Origin: Streptomyces capillispiralis
GTDB taxonomy: Bacteria > Actinomycetota > Actinomycetes > Streptomycetales > Streptomycetaceae
Length of the DNA stretch: 64,000 nucleotides
NCBI RefSeq assembly: GCF_007829875.1
Contig: NZ_VIWV01000001.1
Span: 6,446,501-6,510,500, forward strand
Direction: 5' to 3'
Shown piece by piece: positions 34,126 through 42,434 of this stretch. Within the stretch, counting starts at the first letter, position 1. Each line of letters opens with the position of its first letter. The notes under the pieces are model-generated. The model did not search any database, was not told where the DNA came from, and saw only the letters and a program-made list of their open reading frames with translations. The translations under genes and the position numbers were made by a program.

Positions 34126-35769
34126 GTGGACGTAAGCGGCGGGCGCGGGCAGCCGCGGTCCGGCAACGACGAGTCGGCCGAACACCCGGGGCCCCGCGCC
34201 CCGGCCACCGACGACGCCGGCGGACACCCCACGGCCGCGTCCGGCGCCCCCGAGCCCGGGGACCGGCACCCCGCCCCCGACGCCCCACCGGCCACAGGAG
34301 CCACGACGCCCCCCGACGAGGGCCCCCGCACCCCCTCCGGCGACGAGCGGGGCCGGCCGGCCGCGGACCGCGCCCCCGCCGACAACGCCACGGCTCCCGG
34401 CACCGCGGACGGCGCCCCCGCCGACGGGGCGGCCCCCGCCGCCGAGGACACCCCGGCCGACGCGCGCCGTACGGCGGGAACCGGCCACCGCGTCACCGAG
34501 TGGGGCCGCGCCGACGACGGGCACCCGGGCGGCGCCCCCGCGGGCCACCGCGGCGGCGGGCGCCCGCCCGCCCGCTCCGGCAGCGGCCGGGGCGACGGGC
34601 CGCACAAGCCGCAGGAGCAGCAGCGGGGCGGACTGCTGATGGGCCGCCCGTTCGGGGTGCCGGTGTACGTGGCGCCCAGCTGGTTCCTCGTCGCCATCCT
34701 CATCACCTGGGTGTTCGGCGGCCAGATCGACCGGGTCCTGCCCGAGCTCGGCGCCGCCAGCTACCTGGTCTCCCTGTTCTTCGCGGTGGCCTTCTACGCC
34801 TCCGTGCTGGTCCACGAGCTGGCCCACACGCTCGCCGCCCTCCGCTTCAAGCTCCCCGTGCGCCGCATCCAGCTCCAGTTCTTCGGCGGCGTCTCCGAGA
34901 TCGAGAAGGAGGCCGAGACACCCGGACGCGAGTTCGTGCTGGCCTTCGTCGGCCCGCTACTCTCCCTGGTACTGTCCGGCCTGTTCTACCTCGCGCTGCT
35001 GGCCGTCGACCCCAGCAGCGTCCCCGGCGTCCTGCTGGCCGGCCTGATGATCTCCAACCTCATCGTGGCCGTCTTCAACCTGCTGCCCGGCCTGCCCCTC
35101 GACGGCGGCCGGATGCTCCGCGCCGTCGTCTGGAAGATCAGCGGCAAGCCGATGACCGGCACCATCGCCGCCGCCTGGGTCGGCCGCGCCCTCGCCGTCT
35201 GCGTCCTGATCGGCCTGCCGCTCCTCACCCAGTCCGGCGCGCTCGGCTCCGACGCCGTCGACAACGTCGGCATGGACACCGTGCTGGACGCCCTGCTCGC
35301 CGCCATCCTGGCCGCGATCATCTGGACCGGCGCCGGCAACAGCCTGCGCATGGCCCGCCTGCGCGAACACCTGCCCGAGCTGCGCGCCCGCACCCTCACC
35401 CGCCGCGCGGTGCCCGTCGAGAACGACACCCCGCTCTCCGAGGCCCTGCGCCGGGCCAACGCCGCCGGCGCCCGCGCCCTGGTCGTCGTCGACCCCGACG
35501 GCGTCCCCCTCTCCCTGGTCCGCGAGGCCGCCATCGTCGGCGTCCCCGAGCACCGGCGCCCCTGGGTCCCGGTCAGCGGACTCGCCCAGGACCTCACCGA
35601 CGGCATGCGGGTCTCCGCCGAACTCGCCGGGGAGGACCTCCTGGACGCCCTGCGCGCGACCCCCGCCACCGAGTACCTGGTGGTCGAGGAGACCGGCGAG
35701 ATCTACGGCGTCCTGTCGGCGGCCGACGTGGAGCGGGCCTTCGTGAAGGCGATGGCACGGCCCTCCTGA
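34126..35769 (+). CDS. M50 intramembrane metalloprotease with CBS domains and disordered N-terminus
   Basis: A 547-residue site-2-protease-type membrane protein. Residues 1-170 are low-complexity Pro/Ala/Gly/Asp/Thr sequence, probably cytoplasmic and disordered. The protease core (170-400) has several membrane spans with the zinc motif H230ELAH in VLVHELAHTLAALR and the third ligand in LPLDGGRM (D326). Two CBS-like domains (about 415-545) follow: VPVENDTPLSEALRRANAAG and YLVVEETGEIYGVLSAADV. It resembles the SpoIVFB-like group 3 M50 enzymes. The GTG at 34126 follows GAGGGGAC. Substrate unknown. Confidence 0.88.
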   Translation: MDVSGGRGQPRSGNDESAEHPGPRAPATDDAGGHPTAASGAPEPGDRHPAPDAPPATGATTPPDEGPRTPSGDERGRPAADRAPADNATAPGTADGAPADGAAPAAEDTPADARRTAGTGHRVTEWGRADDGHPGGAPAGHRGGGRPPARSGSGRGDGPHKPQEQQRGGLLMGRPFGVPVYVAPSWFLVAILITWVFGGQIDRVLPELGAASYLVSLFFAVAFYASVLVHELAHTLAALRFKLPVRRIQLQFFGGVSEIEKEAETPGREFVLAFVGPLLSLVLSGLFYLALLAVDPSSVPGVLLAGLMISNLIVAVFNLLPGLPLDGGRMLRAVVWKISGKPMTGTIAAAWVGRALAVCVLIGLPLLTQSGALGSDAVDNVGMDTVLDALLAAILAAIIWTGAGNSLRMARLREHLPELRARTLTRRAVPVENDTPLSEALRRANAAGARALVVVDPDGVPLSLVREAAIVGVPEHRRPWVPVSGLAQDLTDGMRVSAELAGEDLLDALRATPATEYLVVEETGEIYGVLSAADVERAFVKAMARPS

Positions 35770-35803
35770 GCCGCACGTGGTCGGCGGCCCCCGCCGGGAC
35801 CGG

Positions 35804-35815
35804 TAGGCTGGTCAC
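35804..35815 (+). promoter_or_regulatory. Leaderless -10 element for trmI
   Basis: TAGGCT at 35804-35809 is followed by 6 bases and then the ATG at 35816, without a Shine-Dalgarno sequence. The element sits 35 bp after the protease stop, so trmI likely has its own start of transcription. Confidence 0.6.
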
Positions 35816-36718
35816 ATGTCCGAACCGACCGGTGCCGCCCGCAGGCGCGGGCCCTTCAAGGTCGGGGACCAGGTTCAGCTGACCGACCCCAAGGGCCGCC
35901 ACTACACGTTCACGCTCGAGGCCGGGAAGAACTTCCACACCCACAAGGGTTCCTTCCCCCACGACGAACTGATCGGTGCTCCCGAGGGCAGCGTTGTCCG
36001 CACCACCGGGAACGTCGCCTACCTCGCGCTGCGCCCCCTGCTCCCCGACTACGTCCTGTCCATGCCCCGCGGGGCAGCCGTCGTCTACCCCAAGGACGCG
36101 GGGCAGATCCTCGCCTTCGCCGACATCTTCCCCGGCGCGCGCGTCGTGGAGGCGGGCGTCGGCTCCGGCTCGCTCAGCAGCTTCCTGCTGCGCGCCATCG
36201 GCGACCAGGGCATGCTGCACAGCTACGAGCGCCGCGAGGACTTCGCCGACATCGCCCGGCAGAACGTGGAGCGCTACTTCGGCGGCCCGCACCCCGCCTG
36301 GCAGCTCACCGTCGGTGACCTCCAGGACAACCTGTCCGACACCGACGTCGACCGCGTCATCCTCGACATGCTCGCCCCCTGGGAGTGCCTGGAGGCCGTC
36401 TCCAAGGCACTCGTGCCCGGCGGCATCCTGTGCTGCTACGTGGCGACCACCACCCAGCTCGCCCGGACCGTCGAGTCCATCCGCGAGATCGGCTGCTTCA
36501 ACGAGCCGACCTCCTGGGAGACGATGATCCGCAACTGGCACATCGAGGGCCTGGCCGTCCGCCCGGACCACCGGATGATCGGCCACACCGGCTTCCTCCT
36601 CACCGCGCGCCGCCTCGCCGACGGCGTCGAGCCGCCCATGCGCCGCCGCCGCCCCGCCAAGGGCGCCTACGGCGAGGACTACGCCGGCCCCAACGCCGAC
36701 GGAGGCGCCGCCCGCTGA
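35816..36718 (+). CDS. trmI: tRNA (adenine-58-N1)-methyltransferase
   Basis: A 300-residue SAM-dependent enzyme that methylates A58 in the T loop of tRNAs. The N-terminal beta domain (1-85) ends in VLSMPRGAAVVYPKDAGQIL. The Rossmann domain shows the SAM-binding motif VVEAGVGSGSLSSFLLRA (near 110-127), the acidic HSYERREDFADIA, the catalytic/ribose motif VILDMLAPWECL and VPGGILCCYVATTTQL. Length equals that of bacterial TrmI. The C-terminal 30 residues are basic and low complexity. Its position next to a RecB-like nuclease and the Pup-proteasome genes is shared with mycobacteria. Confidence 0.95.
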   Translation: MSEPTGAARRRGPFKVGDQVQLTDPKGRHYTFTLEAGKNFHTHKGSFPHDELIGAPEGSVVRTTGNVAYLALRPLLPDYVLSMPRGAAVVYPKDAGQILAFADIFPGARVVEAGVGSGSLSSFLLRAIGDQGMLHSYERREDFADIARQNVERYFGGPHPAWQLTVGDLQDNLSDTDVDRVILDMLAPWECLEAVSKALVPGGILCCYVATTTQLARTVESIREIGCFNEPTSWETMIRNWHIEGLAVRPDHRMIGHTGFLLTARRLADGVEPPMRRRRPAKGAYGEDYAGPNADGGAAR

Positions 36719-36746
36719 CGCGGCCCGTCATCAGCACAACGCACAG

Positions 36747-36794
36747 GCGCCGTGGCGCAGTTCCCCGCGACCGCGGGAAACTGCGCCACGGCGC
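36747..36794 (+). terminator. Strong terminator after trmI
   Basis: A 16-bp perfect stem (GCGCCGTGGCGCAGTT at 36747-36762 with 36779-36794) is extended, after one mismatch, by CCCGCG/CGCGGG around a 2-nt loop. It lies 28 bp after the trmI stop. Confidence 0.85.
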
Positions 36795-36940
36795 TTCGGC
36801 CTTGACGCGACGGCAGCACCACAACCCCTCCCGGTTCCCCCGCACCGGACCTGCACACCCCCGCCGTTCCCTCCGTACTGTGACGTGTGGCACGATGCTG
36901 GCCACCCCCACCGGCACAGCCCTCACAGGAGACACTCCTC

Positions 36941-37516
36941 GTGCAGCCTTCCGCCGTCCCGGAGCTCGCCCACACGCACACCCGCCCCATCCACTGGGTC
37001 GCCACCGCCACCGCGGTCGCCGGTGTCGTCGCCCTGTCCTCGGTCCTGCAGCCCGGCGCCGCCACCGCCGCGCCGCCCGGACCGCACACGAAGAGCGCGC
37101 CGGCGCACGCCGCCCCGCCCGACCCGGCGGCCGTCGAGTTCCCCCTCGAGTGCGGTCCGGTGAAGGCCGTGGTGAAGAAGAAGGTTTCCGGCGACCTCGA
37201 CGGGGACGGGCGCCCCGAGACGGTGGCGGTGGTCCACTGCGACGCCCCGATGGGCACCCCGCCCGACGGCGTGTACGTCCTCACCCGGGCCGCGGGCAGC
37301 ACGGAACCGCGCCTGGTCGCCACCCTCGTGGACCCCCGGGACCGCACCAACGTCGACGACTTCGCCCTGCGTGACGGCGAGGTCACCGCCGCGCTCCTCG
37401 GCTACTCGTCCGCCGACGTGCCCAGTTGCTGCCCCGACGTGCGGGAGAGCGTGAAGTGGCGGTGGGAGAACGGCGCGTTCGTCCGGTCCACGCCGTCCGG
37501 GGCGAAGAGCGTGTGA
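36941..37516 (+). CDS. Secreted protein of unknown function
   Basis: A 191-residue protein with an N-terminal basic/His-rich region, a hydrophobic segment VATATAVAGVVALSSVL (near 20-36) and a possible signal-peptidase site AATAAPP near 45, so it is probably exported. The mature part includes SGDLDGDGRPETVAVVHCD, an Asp-rich loop like those in FG-GAP/VCBS calcium-binding repeats, and two cysteines in SCCPDV with others that could form disulfides. I do not recognise the family. The GTG at 36941 is chosen because AGGAG lies about 10 bases upstream. Confidence 0.7.
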   Translation: MQPSAVPELAHTHTRPIHWVATATAVAGVVALSSVLQPGAATAAPPGPHTKSAPAHAAPPDPAAVEFPLECGPVKAVVKKKVSGDLDGDGRPETVAVVHCDAPMGTPPDGVYVLTRAAGSTEPRLVATLVDPRDRTNVDDFALRDGEVTAALLGYSSADVPSCCPDVRESVKWRWENGAFVRSTPSGAKSV

Positions 37517-37526
37517 CCCGCGCGCG

Positions 37527-37548
37527 GGCGCACGGAGGCGCGTGCGCC
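37527..37548. terminator. Bidirectional terminator hairpin
   Basis: GGCGCACG (37527-37534) pairs perfectly with 37541-37548 around a 6-nt loop, between the convergent secreted-protein and ferredoxin genes. Confidence 0.65.
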
Positions 37549-37593
37549 GAAGTGTGAGAAATCAGACAGTCGTGACGCGTCGTGTCATCTCGG

Positions 37594-37899
37594 TCACCCG
37601 GCGTCCGGCCCGTACACCTCGACGCTGTCCGAAACCCGACGGACGTGGATGCACTCGCCCGGGCACTCCTTCGCGGAGTCGATCACGTCCGTGAGGAGCG
37701 GCAGCGGTACGGGCGTTGTCGCGCCCTTGTCCTGCAGCAGCTCGTCCCGCGGGCTCTTCACGTAGGCCAGACCGTCGATGTCCAGCTCGAAGACCTCGGG
37801 CGCGTACTGGGCGCAGATGCCGTCTCCGGTACACAGGTCCTGGTCGATCCAGACCTCCAGGTCCTCTCCGCCGACTCCGGCCTCCTGCTGCACGCTCAT
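37594..37899 (-). CDS. Ferredoxin (3Fe-4S/4Fe-4S type)
   Basis: A 101-residue ferredoxin. WIDQDLCTGDGICAQYAPEV gives C23 and C29 in the C-x5-C spacing, and SAKECPGECIHV supplies the C-P pair near the end; this is the single-cluster arrangement of actinobacterial ferredoxins that often serve P450s. It carries an acidic N-terminal extension and a central loop. No oxidoreductase is adjacent, so its partner is unknown; the only P450 in the window is 23 kb away. The ATG at 37899 follows GGCAGGAGAG. It diverges from arc. Confidence 0.9.
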   Translation of the reverse strand: MSVQQEAGVGGEDLEVWIDQDLCTGDGICAQYAPEVFELDIDGLAYVKSPRDELLQDKGATTPVPLPLLTDVIDSAKECPGECIHVRRVSDSVEVYGPDAG

Positions 37900-38100
37900 C
37901 TCTCCTGCCGTCTGCTGCGTCGAGCCGGGCGGGAATCCGGCCAGCTCTGACGGGTGTTGAACACTTCGACCCTACCTTCGCCTGGGTTCCAATCATCATC
38001 GGTGGGTATTCCCCTGGCGTGAGGGAGAGCGCAAGGGTGAAGATCGGACACACCCCGACCGTCTTTGTGATCTAGGGGTTTCAATCGACACCCGCCCAGG

Positions 38101-38106
38101 TAGGGT
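38101..38106 (+). promoter_or_regulatory. arc promoter -10 element
   Basis: TAGGGT lies 38 bp upstream of the arc GTG; TTTCAA at 38079-38084 is at 16-bp spacing and could be the -35. A GGAGGAGG ribosome region lies between the predicted start of transcription and the GTG. Confidence 0.5.
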
Positions 38107-38144
38107 CTGGAAGCGTCCAGCTCCCCTTGGAGGAGGTGAGGACC

Positions 38145-39911
38145 GTGGCAGCCCACGACGACGACATGAACCGCGGCATCCGCCCGGGACGCGGGTCCGA
38201 CGACCCGGCCGGGCAGATCGCCTACCTTGAGCAGGAGATCGCCGTCCTGCGACGCAAGCTCGCCGACTCTCCGCGACACACGAGGATTCTCGAAGAGCGG
38301 ATCGTCGAGCTGCAGACAAACCTGGCCGGCGTGTCCGCCCAGAACGAACGACTCGCGGGCACGCTCCGTGAGGCCCGTGACCAGATCGTGGCCCTCAAGG
38401 AGGAGGTCGACCGGCTCGCACAGCCCCCGGCCGGCTTCGGTGTCTTCCTCACGGCGAACGAGGACGGCACGGCCGACATCTTCACCGGCGGCCGCAAGCT
38501 CCGGGTGAACGTCAGCCCCAGCGTCGAGCTGGAGGAGCTCCGGCGCGGCCAGGAAGTGATGCTCAACGAAGCGCTCAACGTGGTCGAGGCCATGGAGTTC
38601 GAGCGCGTCGGCGACATCGTCACCCTCAAGGAGATCCTCGAGGACGGCGAGCGGGCCCTGGTGCTCGGGCACACCGACGAGGAGCGGGTGGTGCGGCTCG
38701 CCGAGCCGCTGCTGGACGTCACCATCCGCCCCGGCGACGCCCTGCTCATGGAGCCCCGCTCCGGGTACGTCTACGAGGTCGTCCCCAAGAGCGAGGTCGA
38801 GGAGCTCGTCCTCGAGGAAGTCCCCGACATCGGCTACGAGCAGATCGGCGGCCTCGGCAACCAGATCGAGGCCATCCGCGACGCGGTCGAGCTGCCGTAC
38901 CTCTACCCGGACCTGTTCAAGGAGCACGAACTGCGCCCGCCCAAGGGCGTGCTGCTGTACGGGCCCCCCGGATGCGGCAAGACGCTCATCGCCAAGGCCG
39001 TCGCCAACTCGCTGGCCAAGAAGGTCGCCGAGGTCACCGGCCAGGCCGCCGGCAAGAGCTTTTTCCTCAACATCAAGGGTCCCGAGCTGCTGAACAAGTA
39101 CGTCGGCGAGACCGAGCGGCAGATCCGCCTGGTCTTCCAGCGTGCCCGGGAGAAGGCCAGCGAGGGCACGCCCGTCATCGTCTTCTTCGACGAGATGGAG
39201 TCCCTCTTCCGCACCCGTGGCTCCGGTGTCAGCTCGGACGTGGAGAACACCATCGTCCCGCAGCTGCTCGCCGAGATCGACGGCGTGGAGGGCCTGCAGA
39301 ACGTGGTCGTGATCGGCGCCTCCAACCGTGAGGACATGATCGACCCCGCCATCCTGCGGCCCGGTCGGCTGGACGTGAAGATCAAGATCGAGCGTCCGGA
39401 CGCCGAGGCGGCCAAGGACATCTTCGGCAAGTACCTCACCGAACGCCTCCCGCTGCACGGTGACGACCTCACCGAGCACGGCGGCGACAAGTCCATGACG
39501 GTCCAGAGCATGATCCAGACCGCCGTGGAACAGATGTACGCCGAATCCGAGGAGAACCGCTTCCTGGAAGTCACCTACGCCAATGGCGACAAGGAAGTCC
39601 TGTACTTCAAGGACTTCAATTCCGGTGCCATGATCGAGAACATCGTGGGCCGCGCCAAGAAGATGGCGATCAAGGACTTCCTGGAGAAGAGCCAGAAGGG
39701 CCTCCGCGTCTCCCACCTGCTCCAGGCCTGCGTGGACGAGTTCAAGGAGAACGAGGACCTGCCCAACACCACCAACCCGGACGACTGGGCCCGGATCTCC
39801 GGAAAGAAGGGCGAGCGGATCGTGTACATCCGTACGCTCATCACCGGAAAGCAGGGCGCCGACACCGGACGCTCCATCGACACGGTGGCGAATACCGGTC
39901 AGTACCTGTAA
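38145..39911 (+). CDS. arc: Proteasome-associated AAA+ unfoldase ARC/Mpa
   Basis: A 588-residue hexameric ATPase that recognises Pup and threads substrates into the 20S core. The N-terminal coiled coil (about 20-85, IAYLEQEIAVLRRKLAD) binds Pup. Tandem OB domains (about 90-230) follow. The AAA+ module has Walker A GPPGCGKT, Walker B VIVFFDEMESLF and the arginine-finger region ILRPGRLDVKI. The protein ends GQYL, with the penultimate tyrosine that docks into the proteasome alpha ring. The GTG at 38145 has GGAGGAGG upstream. Dop, pup and prcBA follow on the same strand. Confidence 0.97.
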   Translation: MAAHDDDMNRGIRPGRGSDDPAGQIAYLEQEIAVLRRKLADSPRHTRILEERIVELQTNLAGVSAQNERLAGTLREARDQIVALKEEVDRLAQPPAGFGVFLTANEDGTADIFTGGRKLRVNVSPSVELEELRRGQEVMLNEALNVVEAMEFERVGDIVTLKEILEDGERALVLGHTDEERVVRLAEPLLDVTIRPGDALLMEPRSGYVYEVVPKSEVEELVLEEVPDIGYEQIGGLGNQIEAIRDAVELPYLYPDLFKEHELRPPKGVLLYGPPGCGKTLIAKAVANSLAKKVAEVTGQAAGKSFFLNIKGPELLNKYVGETERQIRLVFQRAREKASEGTPVIVFFDEMESLFRTRGSGVSSDVENTIVPQLLAEIDGVEGLQNVVVIGASNREDMIDPAILRPGRLDVKIKIERPDAEAAKDIFGKYLTERLPLHGDDLTEHGGDKSMTVQSMIQTAVEQMYAESEENRFLEVTYANGDKEVLYFKDFNSGAMIENIVGRAKKMAIKDFLEKSQKGLRVSHLLQACVDEFKENEDLPNTTNPDDWARISGKKGERIVYIRTLITGKQGADTGRSIDTVANTGQYL

Positions 39912-39920
39912 AAGCCAGGG

Positions 39921-39965
39921 CGGCTGCGGGTGCCCTCAGCGGGGTACCCGCAGCCGACTGTTTTT
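39921..39965 (+). terminator. Intrinsic terminator with U-tract after arc
   Basis: A 15-bp stem (CGGCTGCGGGTGCCC at 39921-39935 with 39942-39956, one G-T pair) closes a 6-nt loop and is followed by ACTG and TTTTT (39961-39965). A real U-tract is uncommon for this genome's hairpins. Confidence 0.92.
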
Positions 39966-40027
39966 CGGTGCCACGGCTGGAGCACAGCAATGACGCAAAT
40001 GATCTCCCCACCAGCGCAAAGGCGTTC

Positions 40028-40033
40028 TAGGCT
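40028..40033 (+). promoter_or_regulatory. dop promoter -10 element
   Basis: TAGGCT lies 111 bp upstream of the dop ATG, beyond the arc terminator, indicating separate transcription of dop with a leader of about 100 nt. No clear -35 is seen. Confidence 0.45.
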
Positions 40034-40144
40034 CTTCGGTACCGCCGAGTCGCGCAGTGCGGGGACGGGCACCGCACACGCACCGGAGCGCCAGCGGTAC
40101 AGCAGCGCCCCCGACCGGGGACGCCGCCGGGCAAGGAGGGCCGC

Positions 40145-41656
40145 ATGACCGTACGGCGAGTAATGGGCATCGAGACGGAGTACGGAATCTCCGTCCCCGG
40201 CCACCCCAACGCCAATGCCATGCTCACCTCGTCCCAGATCGTGAACGCCTACGCGGCGGCGATGCACCGGGCCCGCCGGGCCCGCTGGGACTTCGAGGAG
40301 GAGAATCCGCTGCGGGACGCGCGAGGCTTCGACCTCGCCCGCGAGGCCGCCGACGCCAGCCAGCTCACCGACGAGGACATCGGCCTGGCCAACGTCATCC
40401 TCACCAACGGCGCGCGGCTCTACGTGGACCACGCACACCCCGAGTACAGCGCCCCGGAGGTCACCAACCCTCGCGACGCCGTCCTGTGGGACAAGGCCGG
40501 CGAGCGGATCATGGCCGAGGCGGCGGAGCGGGCCGCCCAGCTACCCGGCGCCCAGCCGATCCACCTGTACAAGAACAACACCGACAACAAGGGCGCGTCC
40601 TACGGAACGCACGAGAACTACCTGATGAAGCGGGAGACCCCCTTCTCGGACATCGTGCGCCACCTGACGCCCTTCTTCGTCTCCCGCCAGGTCTTCACCG
40701 GCGCCGGCCGCGTCGGCATCGGCCAGGACGGCCACGAGCACGGCTTCCAGCTCAGTCAGCGGGCGGACTACTTCGAGGTCGAGGTGGGCCTGGAGACGAC
40801 GCTGAAGCGCCCGATCATCAACACCCGGGACGAGCCGCACGCCGACGCCGAGAAGTACCGGCGGCTGCACGTGATCATCGGCGACGCGAACCTGTCCGAG
40901 ATCTCGACGTATCTGAAGCTGGGTACGACGGCGCTGGTCCTGTCGATGATCGAGGACGGGTTCATCGCCGTGGACCTGGCCGTCGACCAGCCGGTGCGGA
41001 CGCTGCACCAGGTCTCGCACGACCCGTCCCTGAAGCGGCTCGTCACGCTGCGCAGCGGTCGCACGCTGACCGCGGTCCAGCTCCAGATGGAGTACTACGA
41101 GCTGTCCCGCAAGTACGTGGAGGAACGGTTCGGGGCGGACGCCGACGAGCAGACCAAGGACGTGCTGGCCCGCTGGGAGGACACGCTCACACGGCTGGAG
41201 AACGACCCGATGAGCCTGGCCGGCGAGCTGGACTGGGTCGCCAAGCGGGAGCTCATGGAGGGCTACCGGCGCCGGGACGGCCTGGACTGGGACGCCGCCC
41301 GGCTCCACCTGGTGGACCTGCAGTACGCCGACGTGCGCCCCGAGAAGGGCCTCTACAACCGTCTGGTGGCCCGCGGCCGGATGAAGCGGCTGCTGGACGA
41401 GGGCGAGGTCGAGCGGGCCCGTACGAGCCCGCCGGAGGACACCCGGGCCTACTTCCGCGGGCGGTGCCTGGAGCAGTACGCGGACGACGTGGCGGCGGCC
41501 TCCTGGGACTCGGTGATCTTCGATCTGCCGGGCCGGGACTCGCTCCAGCGGGTCCCAACCCTGGAACCGCTTCGCGGAACGCGTAATCACGTCAAGGAAC
41601 TCCTGGACCGCTGCCGGACGGCGGAAGACCTGGTCAGGGTGTTGTCCGGAGGGTGA
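40145..41656 (+). CDS. dop: Deamidase/depupylase of Pup
   Basis: A 503-residue glutamine-synthetase-like enzyme that converts the C-terminal Gln of Pup to Glu and removes Pup from proteins. MGIETEYGIS near the N-terminus holds the metal-binding glutamates. The catalytic aspartate is D95 in RLYVDHAHPEYSAPE, the position known in mycobacterial Dop. YKNNTDNKGASYGTHENYL, RPIINTRDEPHADAEKYRRL and VIIGDANLSE form the ATP site. It is about 50 residues longer than PafA, including the Dop-loop insertion near residue 40. The ATG at 40145 follows AAGGAGG. Confidence 0.97.
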   Translation: MTVRRVMGIETEYGISVPGHPNANAMLTSSQIVNAYAAAMHRARRARWDFEEENPLRDARGFDLAREAADASQLTDEDIGLANVILTNGARLYVDHAHPEYSAPEVTNPRDAVLWDKAGERIMAEAAERAAQLPGAQPIHLYKNNTDNKGASYGTHENYLMKRETPFSDIVRHLTPFFVSRQVFTGAGRVGIGQDGHEHGFQLSQRADYFEVEVGLETTLKRPIINTRDEPHADAEKYRRLHVIIGDANLSEISTYLKLGTTALVLSMIEDGFIAVDLAVDQPVRTLHQVSHDPSLKRLVTLRSGRTLTAVQLQMEYYELSRKYVEERFGADADEQTKDVLARWEDTLTRLENDPMSLAGELDWVAKRELMEGYRRRDGLDWDAARLHLVDLQYADVRPEKGLYNRLVARGRMKRLLDEGEVERARTSPPEDTRAYFRGRCLEQYADDVAAASWDSVIFDLPGRDSLQRVPTLEPLRGTRNHVKELLDRCRTAEDLVRVLSGG

Positions 41657-41846
41657 GCCGGGGCCGAGCGGGTACCTGCGGATACCCGGGAAGGACCGGC
41701 CGGACAGGGTGGAACATCCCGGGTCCGGGAATCATCGGAGTGGTCCCCGTACGTTGGAGCAACTGCGGGGGCATTGTCGGACCCGGCTTGTAGGGTCTGA
41801 TCTTGACCGAGCAAGTGTGTCGGGCGAACCGAGCGGGGTGAGGGTG

Positions 41847-42065
41847 ATGGCGACCAAGGACACCGGCGGCGGACAGCAGAAGGCCACCCGGTCCACCGAG
41901 GAGGTCGAGGAGCAGGCGCAGGACGCGCAGGCCTCCGAGGACCTCAAGGAGCGTCACGAGAAGCTGAACGACGACGTGGAGGACGTCCTCGACGAGATCG
42001 ACGACGTCCTCGAGGCCAACGCCGAGGACTTCGTGCGGTCGTTCGTGCAGAAGGGCGGCCAGTAA
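41847..42065 (+). CDS. pup: Prokaryotic ubiquitin-like protein Pup
   Basis: A 72-residue intrinsically disordered modifier, MATKDTGGGQQKATR at the start, with the acidic C-terminal half DLKERHEKLNDDVEDVLDEI that forms a helix on ARC and ends in VQKGGQ. The final Gln must be deamidated by Dop before PafA can attach Pup to lysines. The ATG at 41847 has GAGG upstream; an AT-poor TAGGGT at 41791-41796 may be its -10. A perfect hairpin overlaps the stop codon. Confidence 0.97.
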   Translation: MATKDTGGGQQKATRSTEEVEEQAQDAQASEDLKERHEKLNDDVEDVLDEIDDVLEANAEDFVRSFVQKGGQ

Positions 42066-42082
42066 CCTTCGGATCGAAGGTT
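42064..42082 (+). terminator. Hairpin overlapping the pup stop codon
   Basis: AACCTTCG-GAT-CGAAGGTT is a perfect 8-bp stem with a 3-nt loop. Its first two bases are the last two of the pup TAA. It could attenuate read-through from pup into prcBA or protect the pup mRNA end. Confidence 0.6.
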
Positions 42083-42257
42083 GCGGGGGCGTCCGACGTG
42101 AGAGTCGTTGGCGGTGTGGAGCGCTGTTCGTGGTGCGGGCCGGGGGTGCCGTTTCGGATCAGGCCGCGATCCCGGCAGATCCGAACGGCGCTCCCGCGCC
42201 GGCCGCGGGCAGCGTTCGCGCTTCGGGGGACGCCTCCCGAAAGCCTCTTCCCCATAT

Positions 42258-42434
42258 GTGGATCATTGCCGTGAGACGGGTAGGGTCCGTGGCGTACTGT
42301 GCTTCAACTGCAATTCGGCCATCGGCAAGTTGGGAGATGATCCCGACGCTGTTCGTCGGGCAGCTGCCTACCTGGAAGGAACTTCGTGGAAGCCAATACT
42401 CGTAGCACCGGGCGTCTGCCGTCTGCCTTCCTGA
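42258..42434 (+). pseudogene. Remnant of an endonuclease VII (HNH) gene
   Basis: The segment VDHCRETGRVRGVLCFNCNS followed by AIGKLGDDPDAVRRAAAYLEG (42258-42385) matches the C-terminal metal-binding core of recombination endonuclease VII-like HNH proteins. The upstream frame to 42108 is a run of Arg/Gly/Ser without the expected zinc cysteines, and other frames are interrupted. In related genomes I recall an intact gene between pup and prcB. This looks like a truncated remnant whose end overlaps the prcB start by 49 bp. No ribosome site or clear start is visible. A short functional product cannot be excluded. Confidence 0.65.
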
